Source: Rhodanobacteraceae bacterium (GTDB lineage Bacteria > Pseudomonadota > Gammaproteobacteria > Xanthomonadales > SZUA-5). Taken from it: 64,000 nucleotides of DNA. Where the stretch lies: the NCBI GenBank assembly GCA_016713135.1, contig JADJPR010000022.1:62001-126000 (forward strand), written 5' to 3'. Made by a program: the position numbers and the translations under genes. The notes under the pieces are model-generated. The model worked only from the letters and a program-made list of their open reading frames with translations, searched no databases and was not told the origin of the DNA. Positions 24,977 through 33,746 of this stretch are shown here, one piece after another (the stretch's first letter is position 1; each line of letters starts with the position of its first letter).

Positions 24977-25758
24977 GCGAGTTGCTGCCGAGCGTGGTGC
25001 CGCCCGCGGACGCCTGGTCGGGCGCGGGGCTCGGTGGCCGCCAGATCCTGGTTGTCGGCGCGAATGGTGCGCTCGGTCGCGCCTGCGCGTTGGCGGCCGC
25101 CGACCGTGGCGCCAGCGTGGTGCTGCTCGGGCGTCGGGTGGCGGCGCTGGAAAAGCTGTACGACGAGATCGAGGCGCTCGGGGCGCCACAACCGGCGATC
25201 TACCCGCTGAATCTGGAAGGCGCCACGCCCGCGGAGTTCGCCGAGCTCGGCGCGCGGATCCTGGATGGCTGCGGGCGGCTTGACGGCGTGATCTGTGCCG
25301 CCGGACGCCTGCATGGACTGACGCCGATCGAACAGTTCGAGCCCGAGGAATGGCTGCGCACGCTGCAGGTGGGGGTCAACGCGCCGTTTCTGCTGCTGCA
25401 GTCGCTGCTGCCCGCACTGCGCGCGTCCAGCCTGAACCCTGCAGTCATGTTCTTCGTCGACGAAATCGAGCGCTCCCTGCGCGCCTACTGGGGCGCCTAT
25501 GGCGTTGCCCAGGCCGCATTGCGATCCCTGATCGGCATCAGTGCATGCGAGTGGGAGGGCGACAGCGTGCGCACCCTGGGATTGCTGCCAGCGCCGTTGG
25601 CGAGTGCCTTCCGGCGCAAGGCCTTCGTCGGCGAGCCCATCGATGGCTTGGTGGACCCGGCGCGTTACGCCAGCCTGGCGACCTGGATCCTGGCGCATGC
25701 GCCAGCGGCCTGGTCCGGGGCGGTGATCGATGCGCGCCAGCTCCCGGCGGGCAGCTGA
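24973..25758 (+). CDS. short-chain dehydrogenase-like protein lacking the YxxxK lysine
   Basis: A 261-residue SDR-fold protein with the nucleotide-binding VVGANGALGRACAL and the structural GVICAAGRLHG motif, most like the YciK family. The expected catalytic YxxxK reads Y176-G-V-A-Q180, so the lysine is glutamine, and the usual upstream serine region reads FFVDEIERS. The surrounding WGAYGVAQAALRS still aligns with the YciK helix. It may be inactive, regulatory or act by a different mechanism. A TTG start overlapping the glutaredoxin stop is the only one that keeps the whole Rossmann fold. Confidence 0.82.
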   Translation: MSELLPSVVPPADAWSGAGLGGRQILVVGANGALGRACALAAADRGASVVLLGRRVAALEKLYDEIEALGAPQPAIYPLNLEGATPAEFAELGARILDGCGRLDGVICAAGRLHGLTPIEQFEPEEWLRTLQVGVNAPFLLLQSLLPALRASSLNPAVMFFVDEIERSLRAYWGAYGVAQAALRSLIGISACEWEGDSVRTLGLLPAPLASAFRRKAFVGEPIDGLVDPARYASLATWILAHAPAAWSGAVIDARQLPAGS

Positions 25759-25766
25759 GCGCAGCC

Positions 25767-26366
25767 ATGGAGATCGTCTCGGCGGCCATCCTGCTGTTCC
25801 TGATCATGGACCCGCTGGGCAACATCCCGGTGTTCCTGTCGCTGCTCAAGGGACTGTCGCCGGCGCGCCAGCGCGTGGTTCTGGCGCGCGAGCTGGTGAT
25901 CGCCCTCGCGGTGCTGCTGGTGTTCCTGTATTCGGGACAGGCGCTGCTGGCGATGCTGCATCTGCGCCAGGAGTCGGTCAGCATCGCCGGCGGCATCGTG
26001 CTGTTCCTGATCGGCGTGCGCATGATCTTCCCGACGCACGAGGGGCTGTTCGGCGACATTCCGGAGGGCGAGCCCTTCATTGTGCCAATGGCCATCCCTT
26101 GCATCGCCGGGCCATCGACCATGGCAGCCCTGCTGCTGCTGGCCAACGACGGGACCGGACGTCAGTTCGAATGGACCCTGGCGCTGCTGGCGGCCTGGCT
26201 TGCGACCGCGGTGATCCTGTTCGCCGCCACCGCGCTGTACAAGGTGCTCGGCGTGCGCACCCTGGCTGCGCTGGAACGCCTGATGGGCATGCTGTTGGTG
26301 GCGATCTCGGTGCAGATGTTCCTGGACGGCGTGGCCCGCTACCTGGGGACCGGCGCACCGCCGTGA
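25767..26366 (+). CDS. MarC/YhgN-family inner-membrane protein
   Basis: A 199-residue six-span membrane protein of the MarC family, with the hallmark FLIMDPLGNIPVF near the N terminus and PMAIPCIAGPSTMAALLLL in the middle. Despite its name MarC is not shown to confer multiple antibiotic resistance, and its transport role is unclear. The ATG at 25767 lies 9 bp after the previous stop, so it is probably in the same operon as the glutaredoxin and SDR-like gene. Confidence 0.93.
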   Translation: MEIVSAAILLFLIMDPLGNIPVFLSLLKGLSPARQRVVLARELVIALAVLLVFLYSGQALLAMLHLRQESVSIAGGIVLFLIGVRMIFPTHEGLFGDIPEGEPFIVPMAIPCIAGPSTMAALLLLANDGTGRQFEWTLALLAAWLATAVILFAATALYKVLGVRTLAALERLMGMLLVAISVQMFLDGVARYLGTGAPP

Positions 26367-26393
26367 GCCCGGCCGTCGCGGGCTGAAGTCGCA

Positions 26394-26864
26394 GTGTCGG
26401 GTCCGCCACGTCCGGAGCTTCTGGTCGTACATCACAGCCATGGCTGGCGCACCACGCGCCTGGCCGACGCGGTCGTCGCGGGTGCGCTGGGAACGAACGC
26501 GGTGGGGGTCAGGAGCCTGCACGCGGGCAGGGCAACCCTGGAGGATCTGTTGGCGGCGGATGGCTATTTGTTCGGCACGCCGGAGACCTTCGGTTCGATG
26601 TGCGGCCTGCTCAAGGATTTCTTCGAGCGCACGTATTACCCCGCGCTTGGGCGCCTCAACGGCCGGCCCTTCGCGCTGTTCGTCTGTGCCGGCAACGACG
26701 GAAGCGGGGCAGTGCGGTCGATCCAGCGCATCGCGCGCGGGCACGGCTGGCGCGAGGTGCAGCCGGCACTGGTTGTCCGCAGCGAGGAGGTGGAGTTACG
26801 GGTGAATGATTGTGAAGAATTGGGCGCTGCGATGGCGCTGGGACTGGCCTTGGGCGTGTTCTGA
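26394..26864 (+). CDS. flavodoxin/NAD(P)H:quinone reductase-like flavoprotein
   Basis: A 156-residue protein with flavodoxin-like FMN-binding features: VVHHSHGWRTTRLADAV replaces the usual phosphate loop, and GYLFGTPETFGSMCGLLKDFFERT is the characteristic second loop. It resembles NAD(P)H-dependent oxidoreductases of the flavodoxin-like fold. A GTG at 26394 is the start; no closer ATG exists. It is probably the last gene of the glutaredoxin-MarC operon. Confidence 0.78.
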   Translation: MSGPPRPELLVVHHSHGWRTTRLADAVVAGALGTNAVGVRSLHAGRATLEDLLAADGYLFGTPETFGSMCGLLKDFFERTYYPALGRLNGRPFALFVCAGNDGSGAVRSIQRIARGHGWREVQPALVVRSEEVELRVNDCEELGAAMALGLALGVF

Positions 26865-26955
26865 TCTCTGCCGCGGCTTCCAGGCGCCAGCAGGTCCGCG
26901 CATCCGCAACCCGTGCACATCCGTAACAAGCCCGAACGACCGGGCGGTGTCACTG

Positions 26956-26986
26956 TTGCCCAACTGTCATCCAGCGCTGTTAAACT
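26956..26986 (+). promoter_or_regulatory. candidate sigma-70 promoter for the TonB-dependent receptor
   Basis: TTGCCC (-35-like) at 26956-26961 and TTAAAC/TAAACT (-10-like) at 26980-26986 are separated by 18-19 bp. They lie about 100 bp before the receptor ATG, leaving a long leader. This is a weak match seen by eye; other promoters in the 217-bp gap are possible. Confidence 0.3.
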
Positions 26987-27081
26987 CACCTTAATTCGCC
27001 TGCGGCGACCACGCATTGAAGGGCTGTCGAGTCGTGCGTCGTGTGCAGTCCAATCCCGCAACACGAGGTCAGGCAGTCGTC

Positions 27082-30000
27082 ATGAAGAAAAAGCCGCAGA
27101 TGAAAGCGTTGGTGCTCGGTCTCATGCTGGGCCTCGTCGCCTCGCAGGGCGCGTTCGCACAGAGCACCTCCTCCGCCGTCAATGGGCGCATTACGGACCC
27201 CGAAGGTCGTCCGATCGCCGGCGCTGTGGTCGAGATTCTCCACGTGCCGTCGAACACACGGCGCAGCGTCGTCACCGACGCCCAAGGTCGATACACCTCA
27301 TCCGGTCTTCGCGTCGGCGGCCCGTACAAGGTGACCGTGACCAAGGATGGCTTCAGTGGTGAAGCGGCGGACGGCGTCACCCTTTCGCTGGGAGAGACCG
27401 CCCAGATCAACATGGATCTGGATCCGGCGATGACCACGCTGGAAGCGGTCGAGGTCCTCGCCGCCAGCGGCGAGTCCGTGTTCTCGTCCAACAAGCAAGG
27501 CGCAGGCACCAACCTCAGCCGGCGCGAAATCGAGTCCCTGCCGTCGATCAACGGCAACATCCAGGACTACATGCGCCTGGACCCGCGCGTCGCCTATACC
27601 GACCGCTCTTCCGGCAGCATCACCGCGGGCGGCATGAATCCGCGCTTCAACAAGATCACCATCGATGGCGTGTCGGCCAGCGACACCTTCGGCCTCGAAG
27701 GCAACAACATGCCGACGCAGCGCCAGCCGGTTTCGATCCAGGCCATCGAGGCCATCGACATCAGCCTGTCGAACTACGACGTGACGATTGCCGGCGCCGC
27801 AGGTGCCAATGTCAACGTGGTGACCAAGTCCGGCGGCAATGAGTTCCACGGTTCGATTTACGGCAACTACCGCGACGGCGACTGGTTCGGCGAGCATCCC
27901 CTGACTGGCGCTGATTTCACCGAGTTCACCAAGGAAGAAACCTACGGCGGCACTTTCAGCGGCCCGCTCATCGAAGACCGGCTGTTCTTCTTCGCCAATT
28001 ACGAGAAGTACACGCGCGGCAAGCCCAGCCCGGACCTCACCAACACGCCACTATTGCGCACGAACGGTCAGTTCGGTCCCACGCAGCTGGCGGAAGTACA
28101 GCGCATCGCGCGTGAAGTCTGGGGTTTCGAGCCTGGCGAGACGACCGGAAACGGCGACACCGAGCTCGAGGAACGCGCGCTCAAGCTGGACTGGAACATC
28201 AGCGAGAACCACCGCGCGAACCTGCGTTACAGCCGGTTGGACCAGACCCGCGTGCGTCCGGAAGGCTCCAACGCCAACGCGCTCGCGTTGAGTTCCAACT
28301 GGTACGACCACGAGAAGGATGTCGAGAGCATTGTCGGCCAGGTCTTCAGCGACTGGTCCAGTTCCTTCTCCACTGAGTTCAAGGTCTCGTACCGCGACTA
28401 CTCGGCCAATCGCGTCAATCCCACCACGGCACCGACGATCCAGATCTACTTCGACGACGGCGTTGCCAACAACAATCCGTCGGCCGGCCAGTTCATTCGC
28501 CTCGGCACCGAACGCAGCTCGATGGGCAACTCGCTCAGCACCAAGACCTGGGACTACTTCGGCTCGGCGCTGTGGACCCTGGGAGACCACGACCTCAAGT
28601 TCGGCTTCCAGTACAGCGACAACGACATCTACAACTACTTCCTGCAGGACTCGTGGGGCAACTACAGCTTCTTCGGAATCGACAATTTCCGAAACGGCAT
28701 CTATTTCGACTACGACCTGCAGTATCAGACGGCCCCGGGTTCGGTTCCGGCCATCTATACCAGCGAGAATCTGGGTTTGTTCCTGCAGGACACCTGGTAC
28801 GTCAACTCGAACCTGACGTTGACCTACGGCGTGCGCATGGACCGCCCGGACGCCAACCCGGACCCGACCTTCAATCCCAACTTTGCGGCCCCGCAGACGA
28901 CCAACTCCGCGGGTCGCTGGACCGGCGGTTTCGGCCTCGACAATTCGAATACCTATAGCGGCGGCTTCGTCCTGCAGCCGCGTGTTGGCTTCAATTACAC
29001 CTTCGACTCGGAACGTCCGACCCAGCTGCGTGGCGGTCTCGGCCTGTTCCAGGGCGATGCGCCGCAGGTGTGGATCGGCAATGCCTACAACAGCACCGGC
29101 CTGAACGCCATCGCCTACTCCAACTATCGGCACTGCAACTACACCGGACCGACCGAAGGTGGCCGCAATGCCACCTGCCTGACCACGCTGTTCAACCCGG
29201 ACGGGCTCAATCCCACGGTCCCGCCGTCGGCGAGTGCCAACCGCAACGTCAACGTCATCGCGCCGAACTTCGAGTTGCCCTCGGTCTTGAAGGCCAACCT
29301 CGCCATCGAACATGAACTGCCGTGGTGGGGCATGGTCGCGTCGGCCGAGGTGCTGCTTTCCGACGTCGAGAACGGCCTGTTCTACAAGACGCTCAATGTC
29401 GGCCCGGGCTTCATCGGTCCGGACGGACGCGTGCTGTACTGGAATCCGAGCAACCGGGGCCCGTTCGGCACGGCAGCCACCCCGCGCTTCAACAACAACA
29501 GTGCGTTCGGCGACGTCTTCCTCATCGAGAACACCAACAAGGGCAAGAGCCAGCAGCTGACCTTGTCGTTGACCAAGCCCTTCACCATCGAAAGCGACTG
29601 GTCGTGGATGGTTGGATACACCTACACCGATGCTGAAGAAGTGGGCGCGCTGACGAGTTCCACCGCCGGCTCCGGTTATGGCTACCAGTACGGCTTCAAT
29701 GTCAACGATCCGACCGCCTCCACGGCGCGTTACGAGATCAAGGACCGTTTCACTGGCACCTTGAACTGGAAGCACAGCTTCTTCGGCGACTACGAGACGC
29801 AGATCGGCCTGGTCTACGAAGGTCGTAGCGGACGTCCGTTCAGCTACATCTTCAGCGGCGACGCGAACGGCGACAACCGCACCTTCAACGATCTGTTCTA
29901 CGTGCCCAACGGCGATGTGCTGTTCGGCTCGCTCAATTCGTCAGGTGTCTTCACCGCCAATCCGGCGATGGCAGCAGCCTTCCAGAGCTTCCTCGACTCG

Positions 30001-30381
30001 CATCCGGACTTGGCCCGCTACGCTGGGCAGCATGCGCCGGAAAACGCCTTCAACGCCGGCTGGGTGCATACCTTCGACGTGCGCCTGACGCAGCAGCTGC
30101 CGGGCTTCTACGAGGGACATACGTCCGAGTTGTGGATCGACATCCAGAACATCGGCAACCTGATCAACGACGACTGGGGCCACATCCTGGATTACGGCTT
30201 CAACGGGAACGAGGCGGTCGCTACGCTCGTCGGCATCTACCAGGGACAGTATGTCTACGGCTACCGCACCGGTACCCAATTCGGTCAGCCGGCGGCACTG
30301 GGCGTTCCGACGGACGCCGATGCGCAGACCAACGGCATTTCGCAGTGGTCCGTGCAGGTGGGCTTCAAGTACAGCTTCTAA
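27082..30381 (+). CDS. TonB-dependent receptor, Oar/carboxypeptidase-regulatory type
   Basis: A 1099-residue outer-membrane receptor with a signal peptide ending QGAFAQ (about residue 27). A carboxypeptidase-regulatory-like domain follows (about 30-110, with GRITDPEGRPIAGAVVEI and TDAQGRYTSSGLR), then a plug domain (about 115-290), and a long beta-barrel ending SVQVGFKYSF with the terminal Phe expected of outer-membrane barrels. This is the Oar-like architecture widespread in Xanthomonadales and used for large substrates or adhesion; the ligand is unknown. No TonB-box-specific neighbours are present. A terminator and a group II intron remnant follow. Confidence 0.93.
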   Translation: MKKKPQMKALVLGLMLGLVASQGAFAQSTSSAVNGRITDPEGRPIAGAVVEILHVPSNTRRSVVTDAQGRYTSSGLRVGGPYKVTVTKDGFSGEAADGVTLSLGETAQINMDLDPAMTTLEAVEVLAASGESVFSSNKQGAGTNLSRREIESLPSINGNIQDYMRLDPRVAYTDRSSGSITAGGMNPRFNKITIDGVSASDTFGLEGNNMPTQRQPVSIQAIEAIDISLSNYDVTIAGAAGANVNVVTKSGGNEFHGSIYGNYRDGDWFGEHPLTGADFTEFTKEETYGGTFSGPLIEDRLFFFANYEKYTRGKPSPDLTNTPLLRTNGQFGPTQLAEVQRIAREVWGFEPGETTGNGDTELEERALKLDWNISENHRANLRYSRLDQTRVRPEGSNANALALSSNWYDHEKDVESIVGQVFSDWSSSFSTEFKVSYRDYSANRVNPTTAPTIQIYFDDGVANNNPSAGQFIRLGTERSSMGNSLSTKTWDYFGSALWTLGDHDLKFGFQYSDNDIYNYFLQDSWGNYSFFGIDNFRNGIYFDYDLQYQTAPGSVPAIYTSENLGLFLQDTWYVNSNLTLTYGVRMDRPDANPDPTFNPNFAAPQTTNSAGRWTGGFGLDNSNTYSGGFVLQPRVGFNYTFDSERPTQLRGGLGLFQGDAPQVWIGNAYNSTGLNAIAYSNYRHCNYTGPTEGGRNATCLTTLFNPDGLNPTVPPSASANRNVNVIAPNFELPSVLKANLAIEHELPWWGMVASAEVLLSDVENGLFYKTLNVGPGFIGPDGRVLYWNPSNRGPFGTAATPRFNNNSAFGDVFLIENTNKGKSQQLTLSLTKPFTIESDWSWMVGYTYTDAEEVGALTSSTAGSGYGYQYGFNVNDPTASTARYEIKDRFTGTLNWKHSFFGDYETQIGLVYEGRSGRPFSYIFSGDANGDNRTFNDLFYVPNGDVLFGSLNSSGVFTANPAMAAAFQSFLDSHPDLARYAGQHAPENAFNAGWVHTFDVRLTQQLPGFYEGHTSELWIDIQNIGNLINDDWGHILDYGFNGNEAVATLVGIYQGQYVYGYRTGTQFGQPAALGVPTDADAQTNGISQWSVQVGFKYSF

Positions 30382-30402
30382 CAGTTGCCTGACTGTCTGA
30401 GG

Positions 30403-30434
30403 CAAACGGCCGGCGCAAGCCGGCCGTTTGTTTT
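30403..30434 (+). terminator. rho-independent terminator after the TonB-dependent receptor
   Basis: A perfect GC-rich stem (AAACGGCCGGC with GCCGGCCGTTT, loop GCAA) is followed by GTTTT, 21 bp after the receptor stop. The intron remnant at 30436 begins immediately after the T-tract. Confidence 0.88.
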
Positions 30435-30435
30435 G

Positions 30436-30770
30436 GTGCGCCCGGCAGGGCGCACCTGCTTTGAGGTGAAAGTCCTCTACTCGCCCGGCAAGGGGAAGAG
30501 TTAGCCGAACGGCAAGGGTGTCGTGGGTAACTGCGAATCTGGAGGAAGCTGAAGGCAAAGCGCTGGCCTGACGAACAGGAAGCGGATACGAGGCGGCACA
30601 GCGTCGCGGCCATGCGTACTGCCGCTATGCGGACGACTGCAACATCTACGTCCGCAGCGAAGCGGCGGCGGCGCGCGGATTCCTGGAAGAGCGACTGAAG
30701 CTCAACGTCAATGCGGCAAAGAGCGCAGTCGATCGACCTTGGAATCGCAAGTTTCTGGGCTACAGGCAAC
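30436..30770 (+). mobile_element. degenerate group II intron remnant with reverse transcriptase fragment
   Basis: The segment opens with GTGCG, the group II intron 5' consensus, in GTGCGCCCGGCAGGGCGCAC, followed by sequence typical of intron domain I (TTTGAGGTGAAAGTCCTC, then GCCGAACGGCAAGGGTGTCG). About 160 bp later, domain I jumps directly into an internal piece of the intron-encoded reverse transcriptase (30599-30763). The active-site YADD (CRYADDCNIYVRS) and RKFLGY motifs are there. Most of the RT, the maturase and domains V/VI are missing, so it cannot splice or move. It sits right behind a terminator stem, a known target site of some group II introns (class IIC); I cannot assign the class. 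Confidence 0.8.
30599..30763 (+). pseudogene. fragment of group II intron reverse transcriptase/maturase (LtrA)
   Basis: About 55 residues in one frame read QRRGHAYCRYADDCNIYVRS, then a shortened spacer, FLEERLKLNVNAAKSAV and WNRKFLGY. This matches the palm region of LtrA-type reverse transcriptases around the catalytic YADD, with a small internal deletion before FLEERL. There is no start codon, no N-terminal RT domain and no maturase or endonuclease domain, so this is debris of the intron above. Confidence 0.85.
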
Positions 30771-30876
30771 GCGTTTCGCCCGAAGGGTCTCCGGCCCGAT
30801 CCCGGCTTGCGTGCACCCTGCGGGCGCGGCCCAAACCGAGTAAGCCGGCAGGCATTCGCGGGTTAGCATCGCTCGC

Positions 30877-31434
30877 ATGAACCCCTCCGCGAACATCTAC
30901 CTCGTCGGCCCGATGGGCGCCGGAAAAAGCACCGTCGGGCGCCGCATTGCCAAGGCGCTGGGGCTGCATTTCGTCGACCTGGACCAGGTCATCGAAAACG
31001 ATGCCGGCAGCAGCATTCCGCTGATTTTCGAACTGCAGGGCGAGGCCGCGTTCCGTGCGCGGGAGAGCGAGACCCTGCGGCGGGTGTGCGCGGAAGACGG
31101 CATCGTGCTCGCCACCGGCGGGGGCAGCGTACTGGCGGAGCAGAACCGCGAGCTGCTGAGGCGGCGGGGATTCGTGGTGTACCTTGAGGCGCCGGTCGAA
31201 CTGCAACTGGAGCGACTCGCACGCGACTACTCGCGCCCGCTGCTGCGGACACCCGACCGGGCACAGAAATTGCGCGAGCTGGCGGCGCTGCGCAATCCGA
31301 TCTATCGCGAACTGGCGGACCTGCAGATCACCGCTGACCGCGCCGGCCCGGGTGCTACCGCGCGGCGTGCGCTCGCCGCGCTGCAGCGTCACTGGCAGCG
31401 CCTGCCGCAAGAGGCTGACCATGCAAACGCTTGA
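30877..31434 (+). CDS. aroK: shikimate kinase
   Basis: A 185-residue kinase that phosphorylates shikimate in the chorismate pathway. Walker A GPMGAGKST lies at about residues 11-19, followed by FVDLDQVIE and the substrate-binding GGGSVL and RPLL motifs. It overlaps aroB by 14 bp, the usual aroK-aroB arrangement. The upstream 100 bp hold the end of the intron remnant. Confidence 0.96.
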   Translation: MNPSANIYLVGPMGAGKSTVGRRIAKALGLHFVDLDQVIENDAGSSIPLIFELQGEAAFRARESETLRRVCAEDGIVLATGGGSVLAEQNRELLRRRGFVVYLEAPVELQLERLARDYSRPLLRTPDRAQKLRELAALRNPIYRELADLQITADRAGPGATARRALAALQRHWQRLPQEADHANA

Positions 31435-32515
31435 ACTCGAGGTTGCGCTTGGCGAGCGCGCCTATCGTATCCACATCGGCAGCGGCCTTCTGAGCCAGTC
31501 GGTGCTGCTGCGCGAGGCGATTGCCGGTCGCCAGGCCCTGCTGCTGAGCAACACCACCATCGCGCCGCTGTATGCGGCCAGGGTGGAGGCTGCACTGGAA
31601 GGGTTGCGCTGGCAGCGCCTGTTGCTGCCCGACGGCGAGCAGCACAAGTCGATCGCCTCGGCGCAGCAAATCTGGCAGGCGCTGGCGGATCTCGGCGCGC
31701 AGCGCAATGCCACGCTGATCGCGCTCGGCGGCGGCGTGATCGGCGACCTGGGCGGTTTTGCCGCGGCTTGCTGGATGCGCGGCATCGATTTCATTCAGCT
31801 GCCGACGACCCTGCTGGCGATGGTCGATTCCTCGGTCGGCGGCAAGACCGGCGTCAACCTGCCGCAGGGGAAGAACCTGGTGGGCGCCTTCTGGCAACCG
31901 CGCCGGGTGATCGCCGATATCGCCACGCTGCACACCCTGCCGGCGCGCGAATACCGCGCCGGCCTTGCCGAGGTGGTCAAGTACGGCGCCATCGGCGACG
32001 CGGGCTTCTTCGATTGGCTGGAGGTGCACGCAGATGCGCTGAATGCCCGTGACGAAGAGACCGTCGCCCAGGCGGTGCTGCGCTCTTGCGCGCACAAGGC
32101 GGGTGTCGTGGTGCGCGACGAGCGCGAGACCGGCGAGCGCGCGCTGCTGAATTTCGGCCACACTTACGGGCACGCGTTGGAAACCATCGGCGAATACCGC
32201 CAGTGGCTGCATGGCGAGGCGGTGGCGATCGGGATGCTGCTCGCTGCCCGGCTGAGCGCCTACCTCGGCTTCGCAGACGCAGCCGACAGCGAGCGCCTGC
32301 GCGCGCTTCTGGCGCGCCTGGGGCTGCCCACGGCGCGGCCGGCGAACGCATCACCCGAGCACATGGTCGAGCTGATGAAGCTCGACAAGAAGACCCTGAG
32401 CGATCGCCTGCGCCTGATCCTGTGGCGCGGCATCGGCAAGGCGGAAATCGTCGACGGGGTGGAGGCGGGGGCGCTCGTCGCATGCCTGGGCCGCGACACG
32501 CCATCCGCAACTTGA
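31421..32515 (+). CDS. aroB: 3-dehydroquinate synthase
   Basis: A 364-residue NAD- and zinc-dependent enzyme making dehydroquinate from DAHP. Conserved features include DGEQHKS, GGGVIGDLGGFAAA, SVGGKTGVN, and zinc ligands in AEVVKYGAI, FGHTYGHALE and HGEAVAIGM. The ATG overlaps aroK. The WGR and SPOR-like genes follow, and hemE after those. Confidence 0.97.
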   Translation: MQTLELEVALGERAYRIHIGSGLLSQSVLLREAIAGRQALLLSNTTIAPLYAARVEAALEGLRWQRLLLPDGEQHKSIASAQQIWQALADLGAQRNATLIALGGGVIGDLGGFAAACWMRGIDFIQLPTTLLAMVDSSVGGKTGVNLPQGKNLVGAFWQPRRVIADIATLHTLPAREYRAGLAEVVKYGAIGDAGFFDWLEVHADALNARDEETVAQAVLRSCAHKAGVVVRDERETGERALLNFGHTYGHALETIGEYRQWLHGEAVAIGMLLAARLSAYLGFADAADSERLRALLARLGLPTARPANASPEHMVELMKLDKKTLSDRLRLILWRGIGKAEIVDGVEAGALVACLGRDTPSAT

Positions 32516-32559
32516 TGGAATACCTGCGAGCCGGTGAGACCTTCGGCTAGACTGGAAGC

Positions 32560-32835
32560 ATGCGAATTTTCATGCAATCGATGCCCGGCTCCCCGGAGCC
32601 CCCACGCTATTTCCAGTTGATCCTGCAGCAGGATCTGCTGGGTGGCTGGACCCTGATCCGCGAAACCGGCCAGCAAGGCACGCGAGGTACCTTGCGGCGC
32701 GAGCAGTTCCTTGACCTGGAGGCGGCCCAGTCGGCGCTGGTCAAGGCGCGCGACCAGCAGCTCAAGAAGGGCTTCCGGGTGATGTTCAGCCAGGGTGCCG
32801 AAGAGCCTGGCAGTGGGCGCACGATCCATGATTAG
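32560..32835 (+). CDS. WGR-domain protein
   Basis: A 91-residue protein made essentially of one WGR domain (YFQLILQQDLLGGWTLIRE, then GQQGTRGTL and LKKGFRVMF). The family appears as single-domain proteins in bacteria and as a DNA-binding part of eukaryotic PARPs; the bacterial role is unclear, possibly nucleic-acid binding. It lies between aroB and the SPOR-like gene, and its stop overlaps the next start (ATGATTAG). A second Met 4 codons downstream is an alternative start. Confidence 0.82.
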   Translation: MRIFMQSMPGSPEPPRYFQLILQQDLLGGWTLIRETGQQGTRGTLRREQFLDLEAAQSALVKARDQQLKKGFRVMFSQGAEEPGSGRTIHD

Positions 32836-33673
32836 CGCACTGGCCACGTTGGCGTTGGCGCTCGGATTGGCTGCAGGCAGCGGTCCCGACGAGCGCATCG
32901 TCTGCGTGCCCTCGGAAGATGGCAAGGGCTGGGACTGTGGCCGCGGTGCCGACGCGCCGGCGCCGCGCTCCTTGCCCCGCCAGCACACCAGGCCGGCGCC
33001 GTCCGCACCACCGCCGTACCTGATGGATCCGTCCCGGATTCCCTCCATATCCGGTCAATCGCAGGGCATGGCAGCCTACACCTCGCCCGCACCGCCCGCG
33101 GCGCCTGAGCCTGCTGCGCCACCAGCACCCATGCCGGAACCGGTGGCTGCGTCGAAGCCGGTTCCAGAGCCCACGCCCGTGCCGGAACCGACGCCAGTGC
33201 CGGAGCCGGCGCCCGTCCCTGAGGCGGCGTCCGTCGCGACGTCCGGGCCAGTGGCTGCGCCGCTGCCCGCGCCGGCGCCAATGCCAGCACCAGCGCCAAC
33301 CCCAGCACCAGCTCCAACCCCAGCACCAACCCCAACTCCGGAAGTCGCCAATCAATCGCCACCGGTCGCCTCGGCCGTGGTCCTCGGCGCCACCGACCTG
33401 TTGTCACTACCGTCGGGACATTTCACGGTCCAACTCTCCGCGGCTTCCAGCGACCGGGGTTTCGATGCGCTGCGGCGGCGACTCGGTCTGGTCGCCGGCG
33501 AGACGTATGTCGTGCGTGTTCGTCGCGACCGCGTCGAATGGTGGCTGCTGCTGTGGCGCGACTTCCCGGATCTTGCCAGCGCGCGTGCGGCCGCGACCGC
33601 ACTCGGCGGCGGCTACTGGCCGCGCAGGCTCGCGCCGCTGCAGGCCGAGGTCCAGGCGGTTTCCGCGCACTGA
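32828..33673 (+). CDS. DamX/SPOR-like proline-rich secreted or membrane-anchored protein
   Basis: A 281-residue protein with a hydrophobic N-terminal segment (MISALATLALALGLAAG, signal or anchor), a long low-complexity linker with PEPTPVPEP/PAPAPTPAP repeats (about residues 95-185), and a C-terminal domain beginning GHFTVQLSAASSDRGFDALRRR. That domain resembles SPOR domains, which bind denuded septal peptidoglycan. E. coli damX also lies directly after aroB, so the position supports a DamX-like divisome role. The middle linker is repetitive DNA and may vary between strains. Confidence 0.78.
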   Translation: MISALATLALALGLAAGSGPDERIVCVPSEDGKGWDCGRGADAPAPRSLPRQHTRPAPSAPPPYLMDPSRIPSISGQSQGMAAYTSPAPPAAPEPAAPPAPMPEPVAASKPVPEPTPVPEPTPVPEPAPVPEAASVATSGPVAAPLPAPAPMPAPAPTPAPAPTPAPTPTPEVANQSPPVASAVVLGATDLLSLPSGHFTVQLSAASSDRGFDALRRRLGLVAGETYVVRVRRDRVEWWLLLWRDFPDLASARAAATALGGGYWPRRLAPLQAEVQAVSAH

Positions 33674-33746
33674 GCCGGCGGCCGATCCCGCGTTTCTGAG
33701 TCCACCATCTGCTGCGCCTCCACTGGTGCGGCCCACGGAGCCAAGC

